A stretch of DNA of 57,138 nucleotides, from contig JBGSOW010000080.1 in the NCBI GenBank assembly GCA_041738875.1, positions 1 through 57,138 of the forward strand, in the 5' to 3' direction. The first letter of the stretch is position 1. Each line of letters begins with the position of its first letter. This stretch comes from JBGSOW01 sp041738875. Lineage in GTDB: Bacteria; Patescibacteriota; Dojkabacteria; CALFHW01. The position numbers and the translations under genes are program-made. Below the pieces are notes generated by a model. That model did no database searches and was not told where the DNA came from. It saw nothing but the letters and a program-made list of their open reading frames with translations. Below, in pieces: positions 23,250-31,672 of this stretch.

Positions 23250-24581
23250 ATGGATGAACTTATTTCCTTTCTAAAAATCAAATCAATTAGTGCGGATGAG
23301 AAGCATGTAAAGGATTGTGTTTTTGCCTCGGATTGGATTGTTTCGTATTTAAACAAAAATGGAGTTGGAAATGCGAAAAAACTAGATACAAAGGGTCTAC
23401 CCTTTGTATTTGCAGAGATTTCAGCACAGGGCCTAGGTCAGCCTTTGGATGAAAATAAAGAAACACTTTTGTATTACGGTCATTATGATGTGCAGCCTGC
23501 TGGTGAAAAAGAAGGATGGGATTCCAATCCCTTTATACCTGAGATTAGAGATGGACGGATATTTGGAAGAGGCACAGCTGATGACAAGGGACAGATTATT
23601 GCGGTTTTGGAAGGATTGTTCTCGGCGATTAAATCTGGCAATAAATTAAAATACAATATCAAAATACTCATAGAAGGCGAGGAAGAAATTGGTTCGCCAA
23701 ATGTGTTTAGTTTGCTTACTGAGAATCAGGAGCTGCTAAGGGCAGATTTTGTTTTAGTTACTGATTCAAGTATGAAAACTGAAACTCCTATGCTTACGGT
23801 TGGATTGAGAGGTATAGTTATGATGCAAATTAAAATACAAAATTCACCTACGAATTTACATTCTGGTTTATATGGTGGGGCAGTTTTGGATCCAGCGATT
23901 GAACTCTCGCGTCTTTTAGCTAAAATGGTGGATCTAAAATCTGAAATAAAAATCCCAGGGATTTATGACGATGTGGTGGAATTGTCTCCTGCTTATAGAA
24001 AAGTGTTGGCAAAAGCTATGGAGAGCAAAAAAGAGATTCTGGAAAATACAAAAGCTAGAAGCTTATCGCGTGGAAATTCTAAATATTCACTGGGCGAACT
24101 TTCAAGTATTAGACCTAGTTTCAACGTCCACTCTCTTCACTCTGGAGTTCCAATTTCGACGCAAAGTACTATTATAGCGAGTCATGCTGGAGCGCAATTT
24201 AGTATTAGAACGGTACCTAATATGACTATAGATGGAGTTTTCAGAGCGGTTAGTAATTTTGTAGATAAAGAAATCGGGGATAAATTCGCCTATGAATTAA
24301 AAATTGTGAACAAATATGAACCGATACAATTCAGAAGAACTAATCCAATTTATAGAAGGATAATCGATATGGCTAAAAATTATTGGCAAAACCCTACCCT
24401 TTTTGCCATGTCAGGTGGTTCAATTGGGATAGTTAGTGATTTCAAAAAAATTCTAGGCATGGATAGCATACTTTTTGGCCTTGGACTTCCAACTGATAAT
24501 ATCCACGGGGCGAATGAGAATTTCTCACTGGATCAATACGAACGAGGAAAAGCGTTTTTCGAAGAATATTTTTCGGAGTAA
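23250..24581 (+). CDS. M20 family metallopeptidase (dipeptidase-type)
   Basis: A 443-aa cytoplasmic di-zinc exopeptidase of the M20 family. Metal and catalytic motifs are visible: GHYDVQPA (His plus catalytic Asp), GRGTADDKGQ (bridging Asp), EGEEEIGSPN (general-base Glu and ligand), VTDSSM, and the dimerisation lid with LHSG. The layout most resembles carnosinase/CNDP-like dipeptidases. It would release amino acids from imported peptides, a plausible source for a cell with few biosynthetic genes. A TATAAA box ends 8 nt before the ATG. The gene converges on the TyrA-like gene with a 24-bp gap and no clear terminator. Confidence 0.9.
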   Translation: MDELISFLKIKSISADEKHVKDCVFASDWIVSYLNKNGVGNAKKLDTKGLPFVFAEISAQGLGQPLDENKETLLYYGHYDVQPAGEKEGWDSNPFIPEIRDGRIFGRGTADDKGQIIAVLEGLFSAIKSGNKLKYNIKILIEGEEEIGSPNVFSLLTENQELLRADFVLVTDSSMKTETPMLTVGLRGIVMMQIKIQNSPTNLHSGLYGGAVLDPAIELSRLLAKMVDLKSEIKIPGIYDDVVELSPAYRKVLAKAMESKKEILENTKARSLSRGNSKYSLGELSSIRPSFNVHSLHSGVPISTQSTIIASHAGAQFSIRTVPNMTIDGVFRAVSNFVDKEIGDKFAYELKIVNKYEPIQFRRTNPIYRRIIDMAKNYWQNPTLFAMSGGSIGIVSDFKKILGMDSILFGLGLPTDNIHGANENFSLDQYERGKAFFEEYFSE

Positions 24582-24605
24582 CCAAAATCTAGTTATAGAA
24601 TTTGA

Positions 24606-25370
24606 TTATAGAGTTTCTTCTAGTGATTTCTTCAGTTTCTCCCTCATCTTTTTTGTGTAAGGATTGTAGTTTTGTAGATCGTAGAACAACTCCAGCGTGT
24701 CGTTACAGGTTTGCTCCATGATTTCGTACAACTTCTTTGCGCCTAGAGAATCGATATTTGTTTTTTTGTAATCAAATCTTTGTAGTGCGCGTCCCAAATA
24801 GTGCGCAACTCCTTGGGAATACGCAGCTTGTTTGTCGTGCTCTTTTGGAGACATGTTTATAACTTCGAGTTTTTTTGTTTGCAAAAACTCACACCAAAAA
24901 TCGAATTCCCGCGGAGTTGCGTTTAGATTGTGAATTATGAAAGGCAAACTTTCGAATCCATTTTTCGAACTATCTGGACCAAACATCGGATGTGTAAGAA
25001 TCGCCCTCGCACCTGTTCTCTCCGTAATCTCCCGCAATACTTTTTCAGCATGCAATTTAACTGATAGTACGTCGATAAGTAAATGAGCGGATGTGATGTG
25101 CTCAGAATGATTTTCTATAACTTCTGCGAATTTAGATATTGGTACCGAGTATATGATTGTAGTATTTGTGTCATAGGCGCTTTTGATATTTGTTGTTAAT
25201 TTTAAGTTTGTAGATTCCTCAAATCCTTTCTGATTAGACTTACTTCTACTTGGGATAGTAATTTTAAAGTTATCACCAAGTAGTCTCACGAGCACACTAG
25301 CAAAGCGTCCGCTACCCACTATGCATATACTATTTGTTGGCTCTTTACTACTATTATTAATTTGTTTCAT
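24606..25370 (-). CDS. prephenate dehydrogenase-like protein (TyrA family)
   Basis: A 254-aa NAD(P)-binding protein of the TyrA family. The Rossmann motif is ICIVGSGRFASVLVRLL (GxGxxA type); the substrate-side motif THPMFGPDSSKNG is the family's HPMFGP signature; the C-terminal helical domain includes KEHDKQAAYSQGVAHYLGR, equivalent to the H-D-xxxA-xxQ-xxH segment. Known relatives convert prephenate to 4-hydroxyphenylpyruvate or arogenate to tyrosine. No other aromatic-pathway gene is in the window, so the real substrate may differ. It follows the HAD gene by 28 nt, a probable operon. Confidence 0.8.
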   Translation of the reverse strand: MKQINNSSKEPTNSICIVGSGRFASVLVRLLGDNFKITIPSRSKSNQKGFEESTNLKLTTNIKSAYDTNTTIIYSVPISKFAEVIENHSEHITSAHLLIDVLSVKLHAEKVLREITERTGARAILTHPMFGPDSSKNGFESLPFIIHNLNATPREFDFWCEFLQTKKLEVINMSPKEHDKQAAYSQGVAHYLGRALQRFDYKKTNIDSLGAKKLYEIMEQTCNDTLELFYDLQNYNPYTKKMREKLKKSLEETL

Positions 25371-25398
25371 TAATTAATTCGATCTATTTAATATACTT

Positions 25399-26031
25399 TC
25401 AGGTAGTTTGGATTCTATCAAAAACAAGTTTCCTCATTTCGGCAAAGTCGCGGTATACATATGAATTATTTAGCCCAGCGCTTATTGCTGATTCGACTTT
25501 TTCCTCTGTATCGTCGAAGTACATTACTTCTGCTGGCTTAATTTCTAACTTTTTCAATACCTCAGTAAAGAACAGTGGATTACTTTTCATCACACCCAAC
25601 TCACATGACGCAAAGCGCCCGTCTAACCATGTCTTTAAACCTTTATCATTCCAGATATAATCAAGGCGGTTCTTTTCTTGGTCACTTGCTAGGTATATTT
25701 TAACTTCTGGTGTTAATCTTTTTATTTCCTTGGTAAGAACTGGAAATTTAGTATCAATTTCTGCATCGCTTGCAAGCCAATAATTTAAAAATTCTGCAGC
25801 ACTTTTTTCCCAGCTTAAATTATGGATATATTTTTCTATTATTTCTATAAGTCTGCCTTTGCCAATTGTTGGCCCAAGTGACATTTCTCGAAAAATTGGG
25901 ATTAATTTTTCTTTAGGAATAGAAAATTCTTCGGAATATATTTCGCTAAACATTCTCCCCGGGCTAATAACTCCATCAAAGTCCAGGAGGATTGCTTTTA
26001 TAAGCTTACTGCCTTTTTCGTTTATCGACAT
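25399..26031 (-). CDS. HAD-superfamily hydrolase (HAD-IA type)
   Basis: A 210-aa cytoplasmic phosphatase-like protein. Motif I is LLDFDGVISPG (D17, D19), motif II falls around YLASDQEKN, and motif III/IV at MKSNPLFF and VMYFDDTEEKVESA. A helical cap lies between motifs I and II. Typical subclass IA length. Substrate unknown; it may form an operon with the TyrA-like gene just downstream. A TATAAT box ends 5 nt before the ATG, again suggesting a leaderless transcript. Confidence 0.85.
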   Translation of the reverse strand: MSINEKGSKLIKAILLDFDGVISPGRMFSEIYSEEFSIPKEKLIPIFREMSLGPTIGKGRLIEIIEKYIHNLSWEKSAAEFLNYWLASDAEIDTKFPVLTKEIKRLTPEVKIYLASDQEKNRLDYIWNDKGLKTWLDGRFASCELGVMKSNPLFFTEVLKKLEIKPAEVMYFDDTEEKVESAISAGLNNSYVYRDFAEMRKLVFDRIQTT

Positions 26032-26036
26032 AAATA

Positions 26037-26042
26037 ATTATA
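26037..26042 (-). promoter_or_regulatory. -10 box of the HAD/tyrA-like operon
   Basis: Minus-strand TATAAT, 5 nt upstream of the ATG at 26031; TG precedes it directly, without the usual spacer base. No clear -35. Confidence 0.5.
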
Positions 26043-26128
26043 CACAACTAAAAATACTCTAGAATACTTTAGAGACTAAGGTTTAAGGGCAAATATTAAA
26101 TTAAGAAGTAAATAATATAGGTTATCTA

Positions 26129-26137
26129 TGATATAAT
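26129..26137 (+). promoter_or_regulatory. extended -10 promoter of the 1016-aa surface protein
   Basis: TGATATAAT, giving a leader of about 24 nt before the ATG at 26168. No convincing -35 or Shine-Dalgarno. Confidence 0.55.
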
Positions 26138-26167
26138 GCATCATATATTTTATATTAACACCCAAAC

Positions 26168-29100
26168 ATGATGTTTAAGAAGGTTTTATCTATATTAATT
26201 GCCTTTACTTTAATAACGCAGTCAATCTCTCCTTTGCTAATCATTGCAAATGATTTTGATGAAAACGAATCTTCTGAAAATATTGCAGAAGAACAGTTCG
26301 AAGAGGTAGTAGAAATTCTTGAGAACGAGGAAGAAATTGAAACCACAGAAGAGGTTAGCGTTTTGAGCGAGGATGAAGAGTTTGCAATTGAAGCATTTAG
26401 TAGCTTCCCCGTTTCAACTATTTCAATTGATTTAAACAATCCATCCAGTAATCTAGTAACAACTTCTACTGCAGGACTTTTTGAAGCTACAGTAGGTTCG
26501 ACTGACGAATTTAATGATGAATTTGAACTTCTTGCTGCGCTATATGCAGATGGTGATAACGACGGAATTCTTGATGTAGTTTCAAGCGAAGCTTCATTCG
26601 GTCCAGGTAATTTCAGCGGTGGTCAAGTAGATATTAGTAAAACCTGTCAAGTAGCTTTCAACTGTGCGAAATTCGGAGTTGGTTTTGGAGAGAATTTGCC
26701 TGACGGTGCTTATGTTGCAATTGCGATCATTGCAAATGTTAATACTGGCGAAGTTCTTACAGACACACTTTCCTATGCTGGTTTCAATATAGATAATACT
26801 GCACCTACAGTTAACCAACTTGTTGGCACAACATTTTTTGAAGGTGACGCGATCCCAGCTTTCGAAGTTACTGGAGAAGATAACTTCGGTTTCGGAAGTC
26901 TATGTTTTGAGATCAACGGCCCAGAAGCTGCTCCCTATAACTGTATTTTAACTGGCACAGGTACAGACTATACCTGGACATTAAATGACCTTTTCGCAGG
27001 AGGAATTAATGTGTTTGACACAAGTGCTTTCCCAGAAGGTACTTACGAAATTAATTATAGAGTTGTGGATCTTGCTGGAAATATGAGTGAGCTATACACT
27101 GTAGTGTACGAATTAGAAAATGTTGCACCACAGGTAACAATCAACGCTTCATCACAATACGTTTTTCCAGGTGAGTCAATCAATTTCTCAGGTTCATTTA
27201 CTGATCCTAGTAGTGTAGATTTCGCAGATGGTATCCATGATGATGCTCCATGGTTTGGTTACTTTGATTTTGGCAATGGTGATGCTTTTGACTTTGGTCC
27301 AATTGCAACACCAGGTGCATTTTCAATCCCTGCTTATGAATTTTATAACTTGGATCTTTCACCTTATACTGTAACTACATATGTTTGTGAGGCTATGCCA
27401 GCATCTGTACCTAGCTCTGAAGGTGAATGTGGTTCAGCAAGTCTAGAGATCCACTTACTAAACCCTGATGATTTCAACCCAATGTCAACAATCTCAATTG
27501 ACCTTAAAAATCCTTTGAGTAATGTAGTGGCTACATCAGCCTCAAACGGAGGAACATTCGAAGCAACTGTTGGTTCAACAGGTCCATTTACAAATGACTA
27601 CGAGCTTCAGGTTGCTTTATACGGTGATGTAGATTCAGACGGAACACTTGATCAGATTACTGCTTCTCATTCATTTGGAGCTGGTAACTTCCTTGGAGGT
27701 ACAACTGATATCTCAAAGACTTGTGAACTTGTATTTACTTGCGTAAAAATGGGATTAAGTGTTGGAGATCTTTTACCTGACGGTGATTATGTTGCTATTG
27801 CAATTATTAGAAATATTTCCACAAGCGCAGTTTGGACAGATACATTGTCATATGCTGGGTTTGCATTGGACAATACAAATCCAACAGCTAATGTTCTTTC
27901 TGATGCTGATTTCCTAGAAGGTGAATCAATCCCAGATTTTGAGATAATTGGTCAGGACAATAGCGGACTTGAGAGCATTTGTTTCTCAATCACAGGTCCT
28001 ATCAATTTCTTATCACTTCCAATGGGATGTCACTTAGATGGAAATGGAACTGAATTTACATGGTTACTAAACAGCATATTTGCAGGGGGAATCGATGTAT
28101 TTGATACTTCTGTTTTTGTTGAAGGAAATTATGTAGTTGAATACTACGTAAGAGACCTTGCTGGTAATGTTAGTGATACTGTAGTTGCTAACTACACTGT
28201 GAGTAACGTTGCTCCGTCAGTAGTTTTGATGAACAATCAGACTATTCTTGAAGGTGAACAGGCTATTTTCAGTGCATCTTTCACTGATCCAAGTTCAGTT
28301 GATTTCAATGACGGTATCTTTGATGATGCTCCATGGACAGCAAGTGTAAATTATGGAGATGGAACTGTTGTATCTTTGGGTAGTTTTAGTACTCCTGGAA
28401 TAATTACAATTCCTAACCACCTATATACAGGTACTGGTATATTTACTGTGACTCTTACACTTTGCGAGGCAGATCCTGAAGTTACTGCTTCATCTGAGGG
28501 AGAATGTGGAACTGCAACTGTAGTAGTTACGGTTCTAGATCAGGAAACACCAGATGATGGTGGAGATGACAATACTGATAATGGAAGTGATAACGGAAAT
28601 GATAACGGTGGTAATAATAACCAACCAAACAACAACAATAACCAAAATAACACAAACAACCTAGGAAACGTTTTCTTCCAGAGTAACGGCAATGTTGCTG
28701 GAATTATAGAGGAAACAACAAATGGTGAGACAGGAAGCGGTAGTATTCTTGGATTAGAAGACCAGGTTTGTGAGATAAGAAGTTTGACAAGTGGTTATGT
28801 ATTCAGAGATGAGAATGGCAACAACGTCAGAGACGAAAACGAAAGTGGTTTTGCTAATATTAGCTTGGTTATCTTCCTCGAGAGAACGAACGACGACGGA
28901 ACTACTGAAGAAGTTGTAGTTCGAATCGTAAGAACCAACGAACAAGGTCTATGGGAAACAGACCTATGTCCCGGTGATTATTCTATTAGAATTAGTAATG
29001 CAGATATCAACGAAGGATTTAGACTTGTTGGTGGCAATACGCTTGGTTTTAGCGTAGCAGAAGGACAAGATACAGAAGATGTTAACTTCGTAGTTGTCGA

Positions 29101-29218
29101 AGTTGAGGGTGAAACAGAAGAAGCTGGATTCAACTGGTGGATTCTACTACTAATCTTGGCACTAATAATACTAATCGGAAGCGGCTACTATTACTACCGC
29201 AGAAATAACCAGGAGTAA
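26168..29218 (+). CDS. duplicated surface protein with PKD/SdrD_B-like domains and C-terminal anchor
   Basis: A 1016-aa exported protein. A signal peptide (about 1-27) is followed by a very acidic stretch (28-75). Residues 82-438 and 439-795 are two copies of one unit, each starting STISIDLxNP, including a DNDG/DSDG calcium-type loop (ADGDNDGILD, DVDSDGTLD), an Ig-like part with DLAGN, and a PKD-like part (ISFSGSFTDPSSVDF type). An Asn/Asp/Gly-rich linker leads to an SdrD_B/Cna_B-like domain (GYVFRDENGNNVRDENESG) and a C-terminal helix WWILLLILALIILIGSGYYYY with a short RR tail. It is anchored by this helix, with no LPXTG motif. Perhaps a surface stalk or adhesin. Ends at a strong terminator. 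Confidence 0.75.
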   Translation: MMFKKVLSILIAFTLITQSISPLLIIANDFDENESSENIAEEQFEEVVEILENEEEIETTEEVSVLSEDEEFAIEAFSSFPVSTISIDLNNPSSNLVTTSTAGLFEATVGSTDEFNDEFELLAALYADGDNDGILDVVSSEASFGPGNFSGGQVDISKTCQVAFNCAKFGVGFGENLPDGAYVAIAIIANVNTGEVLTDTLSYAGFNIDNTAPTVNQLVGTTFFEGDAIPAFEVTGEDNFGFGSLCFEINGPEAAPYNCILTGTGTDYTWTLNDLFAGGINVFDTSAFPEGTYEINYRVVDLAGNMSELYTVVYELENVAPQVTINASSQYVFPGESINFSGSFTDPSSVDFADGIHDDAPWFGYFDFGNGDAFDFGPIATPGAFSIPAYEFYNLDLSPYTVTTYVCEAMPASVPSSEGECGSASLEIHLLNPDDFNPMSTISIDLKNPLSNVVATSASNGGTFEATVGSTGPFTNDYELQVALYGDVDSDGTLDQITASHSFGAGNFLGGTTDISKTCELVFTCVKMGLSVGDLLPDGDYVAIAIIRNISTSAVWTDTLSYAGFALDNTNPTANVLSDADFLEGESIPDFEIIGQDNSGLESICFSITGPINFLSLPMGCHLDGNGTEFTWLLNSIFAGGIDVFDTSVFVEGNYVVEYYVRDLAGNVSDTVVANYTVSNVAPSVVLMNNQTILEGEQAIFSASFTDPSSVDFNDGIFDDAPWTASVNYGDGTVVSLGSFSTPGIITIPNHLYTGTGIFTVTLTLCEADPEVTASSEGECGTATVVVTVLDQETPDDGGDDNTDNGSDNGNDNGGNNNQPNNNNNQNNTNNLGNVFFQSNGNVAGIIEETTNGETGSGSILGLEDQVCEIRSLTSGYVFRDENGNNVRDENESGFANISLVIFLERTNDDGTTEEVVVRIVRTNEQGLWETDLCPGDYSIRISNADINEGFRLVGGNTLGFSVAEGQDTEDVNFVVVEVEGETEEAGFNWWILLLILALIILIGSGYYYYRRNNQE
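26411..28551 (+). repeat. tandem duplication of a ~357-codon unit
   Basis: Units at about 26411-27481 and 27482-28551 encode the two halves of the surface protein. Many short DNA identities remain (for example around DTLSYAGF and SFTDPSSVDF), suggesting a fairly recent internal duplication or conservation under selection. Confidence 0.75.
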
Positions 29219-29254
29219 AAGAAAAGATAGCAAAGTGCTAAACCCAATAAACCC

Positions 29255-29288
29255 AAAGAGCAGGGATTAAACACCCTGCTCTTTTTTT
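29255..29288 (+). terminator. strong intrinsic terminator
   Basis: A perfect 9-bp stem AGAGCAGGG/CCCTGCTCT, extendable by two A-T pairs, with an 8-nt loop and a run of seven T. Ends the surface-protein transcript ahead of the convergent M20 gene. Confidence 0.93.
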
Positions 29289-29315
29289 ATCGTTTAATAC
29301 TCTATGCTTGCTCAC

Positions 29316-30410
29316 TCAAGTTATCTTTTGTAGATAGATTTGGATTATCTGAAAATATTTATACAAACTTTCAATACTGACCCACTCGCTATCACTACCT
29401 ATACCTTTTCCGATTGGTCCGAACTCAACGCCTGGTATACCAATCTCAGCGAAATGACGAGCATCGGAAGATCCTTGTGCACTATAGGTAATGCTTTTCT
29501 TACCTGTCAGTTTATAAATAATTTCTTTTAACAGTAGAATATTTTTGTTGCGTGCATCTACATTCATAGCTGGTTCATCAGTAATTATATTTAAAGATGC
29601 ATTTTTCGGAAGTATTTTATTAATATAATTTATTATTTTCTCTTTGTCGTTGGGTATAAACCTTATATCTAATGACAAAGTCGCATTATCAGGGACCTTA
29701 TTATAAGCTTTATTGGTAGATGAGATCATACTAAAATTTACTGTTGTTGACCACTTCTTTTTAGTTGGGTTAGGGAATTTTGCATTAAGTTTATTAGTAA
29801 ATTCTACAATTTGTAGTATCGCGTTTTCACCTCTCCATGGATATGCTCCATGTGCTGTTCTCCCAAGGAAATGAATATCAATCCAAAGAACACCTTTGGC
29901 CTTATTTACAATATTAAAGTTCGTAGGTTCAGAAGAAATAACAAATTCACCTGTGACTCCTCCATTCTGTATTTGATATTCTGTGCCGTTAAAACCACCA
30001 ATCTCTTCGTCTGTAACTATTTGTAATGCGATGGGTGAAGAAATATGTATAGCTGTTTCAGCAAACGCATACAGCAGGGCCGATAAATTACCTTTCATAT
30101 CCATTGCACCAACGCCAAATAGTTTGTCACCTTCAATGCGCGCTCGGCAATTCTCTATTTTGCCTGGTATTACATCTAAATGAGCATTTAATATGACTTT
30201 GAAATTTCTACAACCTCCTTTTTGGTTGTGGACTAGTATACTTTTGCAACCATCTTTACTAAAATTTTCGATCGTGTAATTGTATTCTTCTAAAATACCC
30301 GAGCATACGGATAGAGCTTTAGTAAGTTCTTCTTTGTTATCTGGATTAGTTTGCAACTTAACCAGGCGTACAGTTAGGTCAAGTATTTTCTGATTTATTG
30401 ATTTTTTCAT
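29316..30410 (-). CDS. M20 family amidohydrolase, ArgE/DapE-like
   Basis: A 364-aa M20 metallohydrolase. Motifs: NAHLDVIPG (His and catalytic Asp), GAMDMKGNLSA (bridging Asp), VTDEEIGGFNGT (catalytic and ligand Glu), ISSEPT, HGAYPWRGENA lid, and SSDARHFAEIGIPGVEFGPIGKG near the end. This fits the ArgE/DapE/CPG2 branch that removes acyl groups from amino acids. I start it at ATG 30410 (MKKSINQKILDL), because the 26 residues before that are a hydrophobic out-of-family extension inside the upstream gene. It overlaps that M20 gene by 32 nt. Third gene of the attenuator-linked operon; the exact substrate is unknown. Confidence 0.88.
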   Translation of the reverse strand: MKKSINQKILDLTVRLVKLQTNPDNKEELTKALSVCSGILEEYNYTIENFSKDGCKSILVHNQKGGCRNFKVILNAHLDVIPGKIENCRARIEGDKLFGVGAMDMKGNLSALLYAFAETAIHISSPIALQIVTDEEIGGFNGTEYQIQNGGVTGEFVISSEPTNFNIVNKAKGVLWIDIHFLGRTAHGAYPWRGENAILQIVEFTNKLNAKFPNPTKKKWSTTVNFSMISSTNKAYNKVPDNATLSLDIRFIPNDKEKIINYINKILPKNASLNIITDEPAMNVDARNKNILLLKEIIYKLTGKKSITYSAQGSSDARHFAEIGIPGVEFGPIGKGIGSDSEWVSIESLYKYFQIIQIYLQKIT

Positions 30411-31668
30411 ATTGTTTTGGCTTAGTACTATAAATAATACTATCAATGAGGCTTTTAGAAAAGGATATCGACGGTAGGATTGAGTCAAGGTGAATTAATT
30501 CTTTATCTGTATGCTCTCCAGAACCTAAAGGGCCTAAACCATCTATAATTAGTAAATTATGATTATAGTAGTGGAAACGATTTCCATCAGAACCACCACC
30601 TCTATGCTCTTCTGATAAAGCAAACAATTTGCCAAGTTTACTTTCTAAAAGCATATTAAAAAGGTTTTTTAACTCTTTTTTATAGGGTAAAGGAGGAATA
30701 TCATTTAGTATTTTTATATCGACGTTCACTTTTTGATCTTGAATATACTCTAGAATCTCACGTGTATATAGCTTTTTAAGTCTCTCATATTCTTCTGTAT
30801 TTTCTACTCTCGCATCTGCGTAGAGCTTTGCATTTTGAGCTAAGGCGTTTATTGCTATTCCGCCTTCTAATATGCCAATATTGGTAGTTGTATTTTTATT
30901 GTAGTCTGCACTATTAATTATCTTTGTTGCTAGATTGAGTATTTCATGATTGGCACTATGTCTATTTGCTTCCTTGGTAATGACACCAGAGTGGCCTCCT
31001 TCTGCTTTGGCAGTTAGTTTTAATCCAATAAATCCTTTCCGTGAAACTACGAGCGATTTATTTTTCAATATTTTTAGATTACTAGAAGACAATTTTTCGA
31101 TTACTCTACTATCTGACTCATAAATTAGGCATAAATTTGCATCTTGTAAGAGAATCTTTAACTGAGGAAAATTCTCAAGATGCATTTGTTCTTCATCTGG
31201 TGTTAATATCACTCTTACTGCAATACTTGGATCCTCCTGAATGTAATTTAATACATGTAAAAGTGATTCTACTAATACAACTAACCCCCCTTTCATATCT
31301 GAACTGCCTTTAGCGTGTAAACGGCCATACTCATCTAGAGAAACACTTTCTTCCGACTTATCTTCGTTAAACGGGAAAACTGTGTCTAGGTGACCAGATA
31401 AAACAATCTTATATTTAGCAACTTTCCAGTTACTTGACTTGCCTGATATTAAATGACCAAACACTTTTCCGTTTTCTGTCTTACGGTTTGATTTGTATGT
31501 TTCCCATTCAAGATAAGGCAATAAACCCTCTCTGCAAGCTCTATCAATATAATCAATCAACATCCTCCCACACTTGTTCACACCTGGTGCGTTTAAAGTA
31601 TGTGAGTTAGTTCTAACAAGGTTGGATAATAACTCAAACCATGGTTGTTCTGTGTATTTAAGTTTCAT
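30379..31668 (-). CDS. M20 family amidohydrolase, carboxypeptidase G2-like
   Basis: A 429-aa M20 metallohydrolase. Motifs: SGHLDTVFPF, AKGSSDMKGGLVVL, TPDEEQ, EGGHSG in the dimerisation domain, and the last zinc ligand in GEHTDKE. It resembles glutamate carboxypeptidase/CPG2-type enzymes, with an insertion after the first motif. It begins 4 nt after the stop of the unknown 607-aa gene and overlaps the next M20 gene by 32 nt. Two adjacent, non-identical M20 enzymes suggest linked amide-bond hydrolysis steps. Substrate not identifiable. Confidence 0.85.
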   Translation of the reverse strand: MKLKYTEQPWFELLSNLVRTNSHTLNAPGVNKCGRMLIDYIDRACREGLLPYLEWETYKSNRKTENGKVFGHLISGKSSNWKVAKYKIVLSGHLDTVFPFNEDKSEESVSLDEYGRLHAKGSSDMKGGLVVLVESLLHVLNYIQEDPSIAVRVILTPDEEQMHLENFPQLKILLQDANLCLIYESDSRVIEKLSSSNLKILKNKSLVVSRKGFIGLKLTAKAEGGHSGVITKEANRHSANHEILNLATKIINSADYNKNTTTNIGILEGGIAINALAQNAKLYADARVENTEEYERLKKLYTREILEYIQDQKVNVDIKILNDIPPLPYKKELKNLFNMLLESKLGKLFALSEEHRGGGSDGNRFHYYNHNLLIIDGLGPLGSGEHTDKELIHLDSILPSISFSKSLIDSIIYSTKPKQYEKINKSENT

Positions 31669-31672
31669 ATAT

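Noticed and set aside
30411..30488. 26-residue hydrophobic extension of the ArgE/DapE-like M20 protein
   Set aside because: Encoded wholly inside the preceding gene in another frame; M20 homology starts at ATG 30410.
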